Below are positions 19,429 through 27,049 of a stretch of 64,000 bases of DNA, one piece after another (positions within the stretch are counted from its first letter, which is position 1; every line of letters begins with the position of its first letter). The stretch covers positions 1,316,784-1,380,783 of the forward strand of contig NZ_SCIN01000001.1 of NCBI RefSeq assembly GCF_004101245.1, written 5' to 3'. Origin of the DNA: Sphingomonas sp. UV9. Lineage in GTDB: Bacteria; Pseudomonadota; Alphaproteobacteria; Sphingomonadales; Sphingomonadaceae. Below the pieces are notes generated by a model. That model worked only from the letters and a program-made list of their open reading frames with translations. It was not told the DNA's origin and ran no database searches. The position numbers were made by a program, and so were the translations under genes.

Positions 19429-20375
19429 GTCGTCACCTCTTCCGTCCAGGGTTGCGCGGAGGTCCGCCGCGCCGTCCGTAATGTCGCCGAGCGCGCGCGC
19501 GGGTTGCGTGCGATCTCGGCCTCGCCGGCGCGAACACCGCGGCCGACATGAGAAAAACTAGGGTCTACCGGGGCTTTCACCTGCGGAAGATGACGGGAAC
19601 CTGAAGGCGCCCCGCCGGAACGGGTACGAAGGAAGCGCTTCACCATCCGGTCCTCCAGGCTGTGGAACGTCACGATCGCGAGCCGCCCGCCCGGCTTCAG
19701 CACACGCTCGGCCGCCAGCAATCCGTCGGCCAGTTCGCCCAGCTCGCGGTTCACATGGATGCGGATCGCCTGGAACGCGCGCGTCGCGGGGTCCTTCTTG
19801 TCGTGTGCCTTGTAGCCCAGCGCGCGGCGGACGATGTGCGCCAGCTCGCCGGTCCGCGTCAGCGGGCGCGCCGCGACGATCGCGCGTGCGACGCGGCGCG
19901 ACTTGGGCTCGTCGCCATATTGATACAGCACGTCGGCGATCTCGTTCTCGTCCGCCTCGTTGACGAAGTCCGCCGCCGACATGCCGGCCTGCGCCATCCG
20001 CATGTCGAGCGGCCCGTCCGACTGGAACGAGAATCCGCGCTCGGCCTGGTCGAGCTGCATCGACGACACGCCGATATCCAGCGTCACGCCGTCGACCGGC
20101 GCGAGCCCGCGTGCTTCGAGTTCGGACGCCATGGCGGAGAAGTCGGCTGCGATCAGCGTCAGCCCTTCCTCGGCCTCCTCCATCGAGCGCCCGGCGGCGA
20201 TCGCATCCGGATCGCGGTCGAATGCCACGATCCGAGCACCCGACTTCAACAGCGCCAGCGTATAGCCGCCCGCGCCGAACGTACCGTCGACCATCGTCTC
20301 GCCGGGCTCAGGGGAAAGCGCGGCCAGGACTTCGTCGAGCAGGACGGGGATATGCGGCGCGTCGGGCGAACTCAT
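19425..20375 (-). CDS. rsmH: 16S rRNA (cytosine1402-N4)-methyltransferase RsmH
   Basis: RsmH (MraW) methylates N4 of C1402 in 16S rRNA using S-adenosylmethionine. The 316-residue protein opens with [10 protein letters not shown], has the cofactor-binding motif GTFGAGGYT at 31-39, the [19 protein letters not shown] block and the C-terminal [14 protein letters not shown]. The second gene of the dcw operon; its ATG overlaps the mraZ stop. Confidence 0.97.
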   Translation of the reverse strand: MSSPDAPHIPVLLDEVLAALSPEPGETMVDGTFGAGGYTLALLKSGARIVAFDRDPDAIAAGRSMEEAEEGLTLIAADFSAMASELEARGLAPVDGVTLDIGVSSMQLDQAERGFSFQSDGPLDMRMAQAGMSAADFVNEADENEIADVLYQYGDEPKSRRVARAIVAARPLTRTGELAHIVRRALGYKAHDKKDPATRAFQAIRIHVNRELGELADGLLAAERVLKPGGRLAIVTFHSLEDRMVKRFLRTRSGGAPSGSRHLPQVKAPVDPSFSHVGRGVRAGEAEIARNPRARSATLRTARRTSAQPWTEEVTT

Positions 20376-20872
20376 AGCGCCACGCCCTTCTCGGCCATGT
20401 AGAAGCGCGCCATCTCCTTGACGACGGGGGGCATGCCGTCGGTGGCGATCAGCGTCGCGGGGTCCCAGATCTCGATATAATCGAGCACGCCATAGAAGAA
20501 CGCGTGCCCCTTGATGCCCGCATAGAAGCGCGGGAACGCGGGCATGATGAAGCGCCCGGAGCCATCGAACGGCACCGCTTCGCCCGACGCGGCGGCGCGC
20601 TTGATGTTGTAATCATATTCGCCGTTCTCGGAGGTGTTCTCGATCTCGCGGCGATCGAGGCGCTCGGCGAGGATGTCGACGTAACCCGGATCATAGGCGA
20701 CGAGGCAGCGGTTCTTCTGGTGTGCGCCGATGATGATAGTGCCGCCGTCCTTGCCGTTCGCCTTGGGCGCGTTTGCGGAAAGCGTCGTACGGAGCGCCGA
20801 AGGGATGGCTACCCGGCCCTTGTCGTCGACAAGGCCGATACCGTCTCCTTGATAGCGACCACGTACCGACAC
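20372..20872 (-). CDS. mraZ: Transcriptional regulator MraZ
   Basis: MraZ is a DNA-binding protein of the AbrB-like double SpoVT fold that controls the dcw operon it heads. The 166-residue product shows two copies of the fold, with the signatures [13 protein letters not shown] and [18 protein letters not shown] start it at the GTG at 20872 ([10 protein letters not shown]), which aligns with the usual MraZ N-terminus; a GTG nine codons earlier (20899) is the alternative. It is somewhat longer than the ~150-residue E. coli protein because of an insert after the first domain. Confidence 0.92.
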   Translation of the reverse strand: MSVRGRYQGDGIGLVDDKGRVAIPSALRTTLSANAPKANGKDGGTIIIGAHQKNRCLVAYDPGYVDILAERLDRREIENTSENGEYDYNIKRAAASGEAVPFDGSGRFIMPAFPRFYAGIKGHAFFYGVLDYIEIWDPATLIATDGMPPVVKEMARFYMAEKGVAL

Positions 20873-21288
20873 GCCAAAACCCTTCGAAATGGCGCACACG
20901 CTTCACCATCTCGGAAAGCGACCATCGTCGCGTCCCGACCGCGCTCTCAAGCTAACGGTGAACGTGCCCCTATTAACTTCTGTCTATCATAGCGACACGG
21001 GGACGCAACGGGATTTTTGGGGATTGAACGGATTTCACGCGGGTTTCGACGCTCACTCCGGGGGAATTTACCCCCAGAACGCCCGCAGTGTCGACGTGAA
21101 ACGCGGCCGGGGGCCGTCCCGGCTGGGGAAATTCGGGGACGCGCGTGAAAATCGCGATCGGCGAATCCGGGCGGTCCGCAAACCTCGATACGGATTCGGG
21201 AGCGGTCGGGCTCGGAGTTTGCCGGGGACGTAGGGTACAGCGCGGCAGCTAGAACCGGAGACGCCCCAGTATTGGCAACGTCGGTACC
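20873..21288. other. mraZ upstream region without a gene
   Basis: The 416 bp between mraZ and the next gene hold no credible reading frame. They contain the triple GGGA repeat and a short GC inverted repeat, GGGGGAATTTACCCCC at 21060-21075. The dcw promoter should be here; I could not fix -35 and -10 boxes with acceptable spacing (a TATGAT on the minus strand near 20985-20990 is the best -10 candidate). Confidence 0.6.
20999..21023. promoter_or_regulatory. Possible MraZ operator: three GGGA repeats with 10-bp period
   Basis: On the plus strand GGGGA (20999-21003), CGGGA (21009-21013) and GGGGA (21019-21023) repeat with an exact 10-bp period and 5-bp spacers, about 130-150 bp upstream of mraZ. 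In E. coli MraZ binds three TGGGN repeats with 5-nt spacers upstream of its own gene. Here the G-rich strand is the non-sense strand relative to mraZ, so orientation differs from my memory of the E. coli site. Confidence 0.45.
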
Positions 21289-21558
21289 TTATTCTGCAGG
21301 CGCCTGTGCGTTGGCACTCGGCGCGACGCCCAGTTCGGCGAGCGGCTCGCCCGCGCCCGCCGCCGCAGTGCTGTTCGTAACGGCCATGTTCGCCACCACG
21401 TCGGCCTGCGCGGTACCCGCGGTCGCGACCGGTCGCTCGCGATTCGTCGAACCGATGATCGCGCTCGCCAGACCGATCAGCAGCACGACCGCAGCCAGCC
21501 CGATCATCCCGACCTTGATGCGCTGCATGGTCTGCGAGGGTTCGTGTGGTACCTTCAT
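21289..21558 (-). CDS. Small single-pass membrane protein of unknown function
   Basis: An 89-residue product starting at the ATG at 21558 (MKVPHEPSQTMQRIKVGM). One membrane helix (about residues 17-37, IKVGMIGLAAVVLLIGLASA) is followed by an Ala/Thr-rich tail that would be periplasmic (ending GVAPSANAQAPAE). I do not recognise a family. It lies downstream of the cysteine synthase gene on the same strand, 71 bp after its stop, so the two may be co-transcribed. Starts further upstream are in frame but run through low-complexity sequence. Confidence 0.65.
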   Translation of the reverse strand: MKVPHEPSQTMQRIKVGMIGLAAVVLLIGLASAIIGSTNRERPVATAGTAQADVVANMAVTNSTAAAGAGEPLAELGVAPSANAQAPAE

Positions 21559-21629
21559 CTTGCCGTGCCCCGATACCCGACCACCGCCCGGCTGTCGATG
21601 CCGGGGCGGTTTATCGGGTGGCTGGACGC

Positions 21630-22598
21630 TCAAGCGAGGCCCTTCGCCTCGCGCCACGCCGGATCGTACAGCGTCGAAAGATAGCGAAATCCGGTGTCGC
21701 ACAGGATGGTGGCGATCCGCTTGCCCGGTCCCAGATGCCTTGCCAGCGCCACCGCGCCCGCGACGTTGATCCCCGACGACAATCCGAGGCACAGCCCTTC
21801 TTCATCGAGCAGGCTGCGGACCCAGGCATACCCCTCCTGGTCCGAAATCCGGAACTGCGTGTCGATCGGCGCGCCCTCCAGATTGGCGGTGATCCGCCCC
21901 TGCCCGATCCCTTCGGCGACCGACGATCCCTCGGACTTCAGCTCGCCATGGGCATAGTAATTGTACAGCGCCGCGCCGTGCGGATCGGTGAGCGCGATGC
22001 AGACGGTCTCGTCCTTGGCCTTCAGGCCGAGGCCGACGCCGGCGATCGTCCCGCCGGTCCCTGCCGCGCAGGTGAACCCGTCGACCTGCCCGTCCATCTG
22101 CGCCCAGATCTCTTCGGCCGTACCGACGATGTGCGCGCGCCGGTTGGCGATATTGTCGAACTGGTTCGCCCAGATCGCCCCCGGCGTCTCCTCGGCGATC
22201 CGCCGCGACGTGTGGACGAAATGGCAGGGCGACGAGAAGGCCGCGGCGGGGACCAGTACCAATTCGGCACCTAGCGCGCGCAACGTGTCCATCTTCTCGC
22301 GACTCTGCGTCTCGGGCATGACGATGATCGTCTTGTAGCCCTTCGCGTTGGCGACCAGGGCGAGCCCGATCCCGGTGTTGCCAGCGGTCCCTTCGACGAT
22401 CGTACCGCCGGGCTGGAGCAACCCGCGCTGCTCGGCATCCTCGACGATGAACAGCGCCGCGCGATCCTTCACCGACGCACCGGGGTTGGTGTATTCGCAC
22501 TTGCCGAAGATATCGCAGCCAGTGGCGTCGCTGGGCCCCTTCAGCCGGACCAGGGGAGTATTGCCGATAAGGGCGAGCGTGTCGGGTGTCGTTTGCAT
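21630..22598 (-). CDS. cysK: Cysteine synthase A (PLP-dependent)
   Basis: A fold-type II PLP enzyme of 322 residues that would make cysteine from O-acetylserine and sulfide. The N-terminal IGNTPLVRLKGPSDATG, the PLP-lysine motif NPGASVKDRAA, the TAGNTGIGLALVA loop and the PLP-phosphate loop GTGGTIAGVG are present. The segment CEYTNPGAS and the overall length fit the CysK/CBS group. The ATG at 22598 gives the normal N-terminus (MQTTPDTLALIGNTPLV); the frame extends upstream without similarity. Exact substrate within the family is inferred. Confidence 0.9.
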   Translation of the reverse strand: MQTTPDTLALIGNTPLVRLKGPSDATGCDIFGKCEYTNPGASVKDRAALFIVEDAEQRGLLQPGGTIVEGTAGNTGIGLALVANAKGYKTIIVMPETQSREKMDTLRALGAELVLVPAAAFSSPCHFVHTSRRIAEETPGAIWANQFDNIANRRAHIVGTAEEIWAQMDGQVDGFTCAAGTGGTIAGVGLGLKAKDETVCIALTDPHGAALYNYYAHGELKSEGSSVAEGIGQGRITANLEGAPIDTQFRISDQEGYAWVRSLLDEEGLCLGLSSGINVAGAVALARHLGPGKRIATILCDTGFRYLSTLYDPAWREAKGLA

Positions 22599-22860
22599 CG
22601 TCGATATGTGGCGCCGCGACCCGCTCTGAGCAAGCGAGGGAAAGTTTGCGCCGTTAAACGCGCCGAGCCACCATCCCGGTTCACGCCGAATTTTTTCGAT
22701 TTCTCTGTACGCATTTGCCGTGATGACATTCTCGACGCGCAAATATACCAGTGGCACTGTCGTAAAACAGCGTGGAACCAGACCTAACCCATGTTAATTT
22801 GACAGACTTGATCTTGCTGGTTCGCGTTATGCGAAGCGGCTTTTGTTTGCAGGGAATTTG

Positions 22861-23028
22861 ATGGTGGAAACCTATCTCGAGGCCTTGACGCTGTTGAGGG
22901 AAGCGCTGGCGATGATGGAGTCGGTCGGCGATACATTGATCGCCGCGCACATCGCGACTCCGCTGGCCCTGCTCGAGGACCGGGTGGCGGCGCGAAGTGA
23001 TACTACCGAGCGGGATGGCACGGCCTGA
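22861..23028 (+). CDS. Small helical protein of unknown function
   Basis: A 55-residue frame starting MVETYLEALTLLREALAMME, preceded by AGGGA seven bases before the ATG. The product is helical with a regular leucine spacing and acidic/basic tail, and looks coding because third positions are GC-rich and the sequence is not low complexity. An ATG six codons upstream is less well placed. A TTGACA hexamer lies near 22800 upstream, but no convincing -10 at the right spacing. No family recognised. Confidence 0.55.
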   Translation: MVETYLEALTLLREALAMMESVGDTLIAAHIATPLALLEDRVAARSDTTERDGTA

Positions 23029-23053
23029 TCGCTTCGCTCGCGCCTCGCATGCC

Positions 23054-23124
23054 CTCAATACCAATCCGGCGCTCGATACCGGTCCGGCCCTCGATACCGA
23101 TCCGGCCCCTCGACACCGATCCGG
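23054..23124. repeat. 18-bp imperfect tandem repeat, four units
   Basis: Units of the form CTCGATACCGATCCGGCC repeat at 23054, 23072, 23090 and (with one extra base) 23109. They lie between the 55-residue gene and the lipoprotein gene, outside any gene I accept. Confidence 0.8.
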
Positions 23125-23231
23125 TTCGTCATCGGCAGGCACCGGTTCGTCGCTTGAGCATCGCTGGCCGTGGGTGGCGGCGACCATAATCCTTGACGCT
23201 CCATGCTGCATGCGCGAAGCGAGGTTCCGTT

Positions 23232-23615
23232 ATGAAGATCCTCCCCATCTCCGCCGTTGCCGCGCTGCTTGCGCTGGCCGCCTGCAACTCCCAGCCCGCC
23301 GCGCCCGAGGTGGTGGATACCAATCCCGACCCGATGGCGAACACGCTGGCGAACGCCGCGCCGGTCGAGCTGCCGCCCGCCATCAAGTCCGAGGTGACGC
23401 TGCGTTGCAAGGACAACAGCCTGCTCTACGTGACGTTCTTCCAGGGCGACAAGCAGGCCCGGGTCCGCACCAAGAAGGACGGTACCGCAACCACGCTGAA
23501 GTCGGACGTGGCCGGCGCGCCGAAGACCGCCGAGGGCGGCTGGTCGATGACCGGTGACGACACCAACGTCACGCTGACCGCGCCCGGCAAGTCGGCACAG
23601 ACCTGCCACGCATGA
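23232..23615 (+). CDS. MliC-like lysozyme-inhibitor lipoprotein (tentative)
   Basis: A 127-residue lipoprotein: signal peptide MKILPISAVAALLALAAC with lipobox LAAC and Cys18 as the lipidation site. The mature part has a short linker, then a small domain starting EVTLRCKDN and ending QTCHA, with two cysteines that could form a disulfide. The pattern C-x-dg-x-V-x-F with a C-terminal cysteine resembles the membrane-bound lysozyme inhibitor MliC/PliC fold. That assignment is from pattern only. A strong terminator follows 36 bp after the stop. Confidence 0.7.
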   Translation: MKILPISAVAALLALAACNSQPAAPEVVDTNPDPMANTLANAAPVELPPAIKSEVTLRCKDNSLLYVTFFQGDKQARVRTKKDGTATTLKSDVAGAPKTAEGGWSMTGDDTNVTLTAPGKSAQTCHA

Positions 23616-23651
23616 TTTACGTTTGATCCAGGCGCGATATCGAAAGTTTTG

Positions 23652-23682
23652 ACGGCCGGCGGATCATCCGCCGGCCGTTTTT
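23652..23682 (+). terminator. Rho-independent terminator after the lipoprotein gene
   Basis: A 13-bp perfect inverted repeat (ACGGCCGGCGGAT and its complement) with almost no spacer is followed by a run of five T. It separates the lipoprotein gene from the ParA gene. Confidence 0.9.
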
Positions 23683-23734
23683 CTTTGTACCGCACGCTCT
23701 TGCCCTCGCCGCCGCGGACCGGCACCGTAGCGGC

Positions 23735-24445
23735 ATGGCAACAGTCGCGATCTACAGCCTCAAGGGCGGCGTCGGAAAGACGACGCTTTCGGTGAACCTG
23801 GCCTGGTGCGCCGCAACCCTGTCCGCCCGCCGCACCCTGCTCTGGGACCTCGACCCCCAGGCCGCCTCGACCTGGGTGCTCGGCAGTCCGGGCAAAGTGG
23901 ACCAGGCGCAGGCGATGTTCTCGAAGGACGTCGCGGTCGCCAGGCAGGCGCGGCCGACCGCCTACCCGCATCTCGACCTGATCGCCGCCGACGCGTCGCT
24001 GCGCGGCCTCGATCAGCTGTTCCACGATCTCGACAAGAAAAAGCGCCTCGCCAAGCTGCTGGGCGACCTGAAGACCTATGACCGCGTCATCCTCGATTGC
24101 CCGCCCGGCCTGACCGAGACCGCGGACCAGGTCATGCGCGCCGCCGACCTGATCGTCGTTCCCGTCATCCCCTCCCCGCTCTCGACCCGCGCGTACGACG
24201 CGGTCGTCCAGCATCTCGGCGGCCGCACGCCGCTCCTCCCCGTCCATGTCATGGTCGACCGGCGCCGCGCGCTCCATGCCGAGGCACTCGCGCGGCACCC
24301 CGACTGGCCGGTCATCCCGATGGCCAGCGGGATCGAGTCGATGGCGGTCAGGCGCGCGCCGGTCGGCGTGTTCGCGCCCCGGTCGGCCGCCGCGCAGGCG
24401 TTCGCCGATCTGTGGCGCCGGATCGAACACACGCTCGCCGCATGA
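23735..24445 (+). CDS. Orphan ParA-family ATPase
   Basis: A 236-residue deviant-Walker ATPase. The P-loop is LKGGVGKTT (residues 9-17, KGGVGKT), followed by WDLDPQ (Walker A') and VILDCPPGL (Walker B). There is no adjacent ParB or centromere-like repeat, so a role in plasmid or chromosome partition is not implied; orphan ParA proteins position other cargo. The stop codon overlaps the aat start (ATGA), so the two proteins are made from one message. Confidence 0.88.
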   Translation: MATVAIYSLKGGVGKTTLSVNLAWCAATLSARRTLLWDLDPQAASTWVLGSPGKVDQAQAMFSKDVAVARQARPTAYPHLDLIAADASLRGLDQLFHDLDKKKRLAKLLGDLKTYDRVILDCPPGLTETADQVMRAADLIVVPVIPSPLSTRAYDAVVQHLGGRTPLLPVHVMVDRRRALHAEALARHPDWPVIPMASGIESMAVRRAPVGVFAPRSAAAQAFADLWRRIEHTLAA

Positions 24446-25173
24446 GCGACATCCTCGATCCACAACTCGTGCTCGGCGCCTATTCGGTCGGCGTGTTCCC
24501 GATGGCGGACAGCCGCGACGCCGCCAGCGTCTATTGGGTCGAACCACGCCGCCGCGCCATCCTCCCGCTCGACGGCTTCCAGCTCTCGCGCTCGCTCAGG
24601 AAGACGATCGTCGCCGACCGTTTTCAGGTCACCGTCGACACCGCCTTCGAACGAGTCGTGCAATTATGTGCCGAAAGCGTCGAGGGCCGGCCCGAGACAT
24701 GGATCAACGACGGCATCGAACGCGTCTTCCAGACCCTCCACGCGATGGGCTTCGCGCATTCGGTCGAATGCTGGGACGGCGGCAAGCTGGTCGGCGGGCT
24801 CTACGGCCTGTCGCTCGGCCGCGCCTTCTTCGGCGAAAGCATGGTCAGCCGCGCCACCGACGCCTCGAAGGTCGCGCTCGCGCACCTCGTTGCTCGCCTG
24901 CGCACCGGCGGTTTCACCCTGCTCGACTGCCAGTTCCAGACCTCGCATCTCGCCTCGCTCGGCGCGATCGAGATCGACCGCGCGGATTACGTGGCGTTGC
25001 TGGGTGCCGCGCTCGACGGCGCGCTCGGTCCCGCATCGTCCGACGTCGGCGCAGCCTCGGCCGGCGATTTCCGCGCGCTCGACCGCTTGGCGGGCAAGGC
25101 GTCGGCGACCGGTGCGGTATCCGGCCCGGTCGCCGGGAAGGTCATCGCACAGCTCTTGGTCCAGACGTCGTAG
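24442..25173 (+). CDS. aat: Leucyl/phenylalanyl-tRNA--protein transferase
   Basis: Aat adds Leu or Phe from tRNA to the N-terminus of proteins, making them N-degrons for ClpS-ClpAP. The 243-residue protein begins LGAYSVGVFPMAD, has the conserved YWVEPRRRAILPL, WINDGIERVFQTLH, GGLYGLSLGRAFFGESM and LLDCQFQTSHLASLGA. The conserved fold ends near residue 195; the remaining ~48 residues are an Ala/Gly-rich tail. The last 187 bp are antisense to the 3' end of the DUF2155 gene. The ATG overlaps the parA-like stop. Confidence 0.95.
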   Translation: MSDILDPQLVLGAYSVGVFPMADSRDAASVYWVEPRRRAILPLDGFQLSRSLRKTIVADRFQVTVDTAFERVVQLCAESVEGRPETWINDGIERVFQTLHAMGFAHSVECWDGGKLVGGLYGLSLGRAFFGESMVSRATDASKVALAHLVARLRTGGFTLLDCQFQTSHLASLGAIEIDRADYVALLGAALDGALGPASSDVGAASAGDFRALDRLAGKASATGAVSGPVAGKVIAQLLVQTS

Positions 25174-25637
25174 ATCGGATGCTGCACCGCGTTTAGCGCG
25201 GGGCGTTCCTTGTAGAGCCAGCCCGAAAACGTCCGCCGCCAATGCGTGTCGACGCCGCGCACCAGCACCTGGACGAACGCGCCGGTCAGCTGCTCCTGCT
25301 CCCACGGCGCGGTCTGTTCGCACGCCCGCAGGCGCAGCACGACATCGCCCATCCGCGTCGCCTGGCCGGGCTTCAGCGTCACCTCACGCGTTTCGCCGTT
25401 ACGCTTGTTGAGCAGGCCGAGCACCGCCACGCGCTGCGCCATCGGGGTGCCGCCATTGGCAATCGCCGCGGTACCGGTCTCGATCGTCTCGATCGAGGAA
25501 TTGCCCGACTCGTCCGCGCCCGGCAGGTCCTGCTGGACCGCGACCACCGGCGTCGCCGGCGTGGTGAGCGCGCGGTATCCGAACCAGCCGCCCACCGCCA
25601 ACGCCACGACCAACACGGCCGCAGCGAGCCAGCGCAT
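24987..25637 (-). CDS. DUF2155 domain protein
   Basis: A 216-residue exported or membrane-anchored protein with an N-terminal hydrophobic segment (WLAAAVLVVALAVGGWFGY). The DUF2155 domain follows a 60-residue linker: it runs from VAVLGLLNKRNGE through LRLRACEQTAPWEQEQ and FSGWLYKERPALNAVQHP to YDVWTKSC. The Ser/Ala/Pro tail after that is disordered. The function of DUF2155 is unknown; it commonly neighbours the NDUFA12-like gene and aat in alphaproteobacteria. It starts two bases after the stop of the NDUFA12-like gene. Its end overlaps aat on the other strand. Confidence 0.88.
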   Translation of the reverse strand: MRWLAAAVLVVALAVGGWFGYRALTTPATPVVAVQQDLPGADESGNSSIETIETGTAAIANGGTPMAQRVAVLGLLNKRNGETREVTLKPGQATRMGDVVLRLRACEQTAPWEQEQLTGAFVQVLVRGVDTHWRRTFSGWLYKERPALNAVQHPIYDVWTKSCAMTFPATGPDTAPVADALPAKRSSARKSPAEAAPTSDDAGPSAPSSAAPSNAT

Positions 25638-25639
25638 GA

Positions 25640-26032
25640 TCACCCTTCGGGCGTCCAGGCTTCGTAGTCGCCCGTCGCGGCGGCGCGCCTGCCGCCCTTT
25701 TCGAGCGCCCCCGACGGCCGATAGGCGAGCGCGGTACCGGTCATGTTCGGCACGGCCGGCTTCTGCCAGGTGCGGACCGGCGGCAGCGCGCGATCGGGCA
25801 CGTCGTCGACCTGGTGATGCAGCCAGCTGAACCACGCCGGCGGCACCCGGCTGGCGTCGGTCGCGCCCTGATAGATCACCCAGCGGCGCGGGTTGCCGGC
25901 GGTGTCCTTGCCGCCCTGGTAATAGACGTTGCCGAGCGCGTCCTCACCCATCTTCGCCATGCTGCGCAAGCCGAATTTGGTACCGAGGGTGGCGCCGTTC
26001 CACCACGTGAAAGTCGATGCGAGAAAGCCCAT
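25640..26032 (-). CDS. NDUFA12-like complex I subunit
   Basis: A 130-residue protein of the NDUFA12 (B17.2) family, an accessory subunit of NADH:ubiquinone oxidoreductase found in alphaproteobacteria and mitochondria. The characteristic block is GNVYYQGG, RRWVIYQG and the following PPAWFSWLHHQVDDVP. The C-terminal NMTGTALAYRPSGAL is also typical. It is upstream of and nearly touches the DUF2155 gene, forming a two-gene unit away from the nuo operon. Confidence 0.92.
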   Translation of the reverse strand: MGFLASTFTWWNGATLGTKFGLRSMAKMGEDALGNVYYQGGKDTAGNPRRWVIYQGATDASRVPPAWFSWLHHQVDDVPDRALPPVRTWQKPAVPNMTGTALAYRPSGALEKGGRRAAATGDYEAWTPEG

Positions 26033-26130
26033 GCGCCGCGCTTAACCCGAGTGGGGGCAGGCTTCAACCATGATCATCGGAAGCGGGTCGCGGAGTCCTT
26101 AGAAGATCCCCCCGCAAGGGAGCGCGAAGA

Positions 26131-26152
26131 CCCTCCCCCGCCAGGGGGAGGG
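26131..26152. repeat. Half copy of the CCTCCCCC palindromic repeat (family D)
   Basis: CCCTCCCCCGCCAGGGGGAGGG is a single palindromic arm of the element found as paired copies at 39171-39298, 61268-61389 and 62875-62988. Confidence 0.75.
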
Positions 26153-26202
26153 TCGTGAAATCCGCCGTGGAAACAGCAATCCCGGCGCCAATACCCCCGC
26201 TT

Positions 26203-26255
26203 GGTCTCCCGCGAAGGTGGGAGCCCAGTCTGGGTCGCCGCCGTCACGGGGAAAC
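26203..26255. repeat. 53-bp palindromic repeat (family A), non-coding copy
   Basis: Same length and centre (GAGCCCAGTCTGGG) as the copy inside murB at 7814-7866, with several mismatches in the right arm. This copy lies outside genes. Confidence 0.85.
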
Positions 26256-26351
26256 AATCCTGCTTGCTGGGGACAGCCGACCGGGCCCGTCCTAGAATCT
26301 CACAGGTCCGCCAACCGCAACCCGTCTGACAGGACCCTATCACTCCCCCCA

Positions 26352-26456
26352 ACCACCCCGGCGAAGGCCGCGGCCCAATTGGCAAGGTTGCAGTAACAGC
26401 GCGCAGCGTCAGCCAGCAACGTCACCCAATCGGGCCGCGGCCTTCGCCGGGGTGGT
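26352..26456. repeat. 105-bp element with 31-bp inverted arms
   Basis: The left arm (26352-26382, starting ACCACCCCGGCGAAGGCCGC) and right arm (26426-26456) are reverse complements with one mismatch. The 43-bp loop has its own short inverted repeat (GTTGC and GCAAC). It would form a long stable hairpin in RNA or single-stranded DNA. Confidence 0.9.
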
Positions 26457-26548
26457 AGGCTTGCTCGCTAGGCATCCCCGCAGTCTCATCCCCGCAGTTT
26501 CATCCCCGCGAGCCGCCGCAAAAAGGAAAGCCCCGCAGTCAGCCCCGC

Positions 26549-27049
26549 CTATTTCGCGCCCTTGTCCCACGTCACCAGATCACCCTCGGCAATCCCCAGT
26601 TCCGCAGCCCTGCCGCCCATCAATTCCAGCACCGCCCCGACCGGCTCCCCCGACGGGATCGGCGTTTCCGAAAACGGCACCGTATTCTCGGCGATCCGCG
26701 CGATCGTCCCGTCCGCGCGGATATACAGGATATCCAGCGAACTCGGCGTGTTCTTCATCCAGAAGCTCGCCGCCACCGGCGCGCCACCCGTCGGCGGATA
26801 GGGCCAGAACAGCATGCCCCCGTCGGGCGTCAGGTCGGTGCGAAACATCAGCCCGCGCGCCTGCTCGTCCTGCGTCTTGGCGCTCTCGACCCTGAACGTG
26901 TGCGTCCCGTTCGTGCTCTTGATCACCAGCGGCACCGTGGCGACGGTCGCCACATCCGCTTTAGTGTCGCTGTTCATGTACGCGACACCCCCGGCGCCGG
27001 CGCCCAGCGCCAGCACCCCTGCCAACACGGCCTTGGTAACAAAACTCAT
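26549..27049 (-). CDS. DUF192 family exported protein
   Basis: A 166-residue protein with an N-terminal signal or anchor (VLAGVLALGAGAGGVAYM) and a DUF192 domain. The conserved blocks are QARGLMFRTDLTPDGGMLFWP, FWMKNTPSSLDILYI (with the W-M-K-N-T-x-x-x-L-D signature) and the C-terminal VLELMGGRAAELGIAEGD. The molecular role of DUF192 is not established. The ATG at 27049 overlaps the stop of the cold-shock gene (ATGA), so the two are translationally coupled. Confidence 0.9.
   Translation of the reverse strand: MSFVTKAVLAGVLALGAGAGGVAYMNSDTKADVATVATVPLVIKSTNGTHTFRVESAKTQDEQARGLMFRTDLTPDGGMLFWPYPPTGGAPVAASFWMKNTPSSLDILYIRADGTIARIAENTVPFSETPIPSGEPVGAVLELMGGRAAELGIAEGDLVTWDKGAK

Larger units (their letters stand above)
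26033..26548. other. Repeat-rich intergenic region without a gene
   Basis: About 516 bp between the DUF192 gene (stop at 26549) and the NDUFA12-like gene (start at 26032) hold only palindromic repeats of several families; no reading frame has a family match. Promoters for the NDUFA12-like operon should lie near 26040-26120. Confidence 0.75.

Noticed and set aside
20889..21233. 114-codon plus-strand frame upstream of mraZ
   Set aside because: It covers the likely dcw promoter and operator, has no family match and no supported start.
23054..23124. CRISPR array or iteron origin
   Set aside because: Four contiguous 18-bp units with no spacers, no replication initiator gene nearby; a ParA-like gene alone does not make a replicon.
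22681..23211. 176-codon minus-strand frame opposite the small helical protein
   Set aside because: Composition is mixed, it crosses a tandem repeat and a promoter-like region, and shows no family features.
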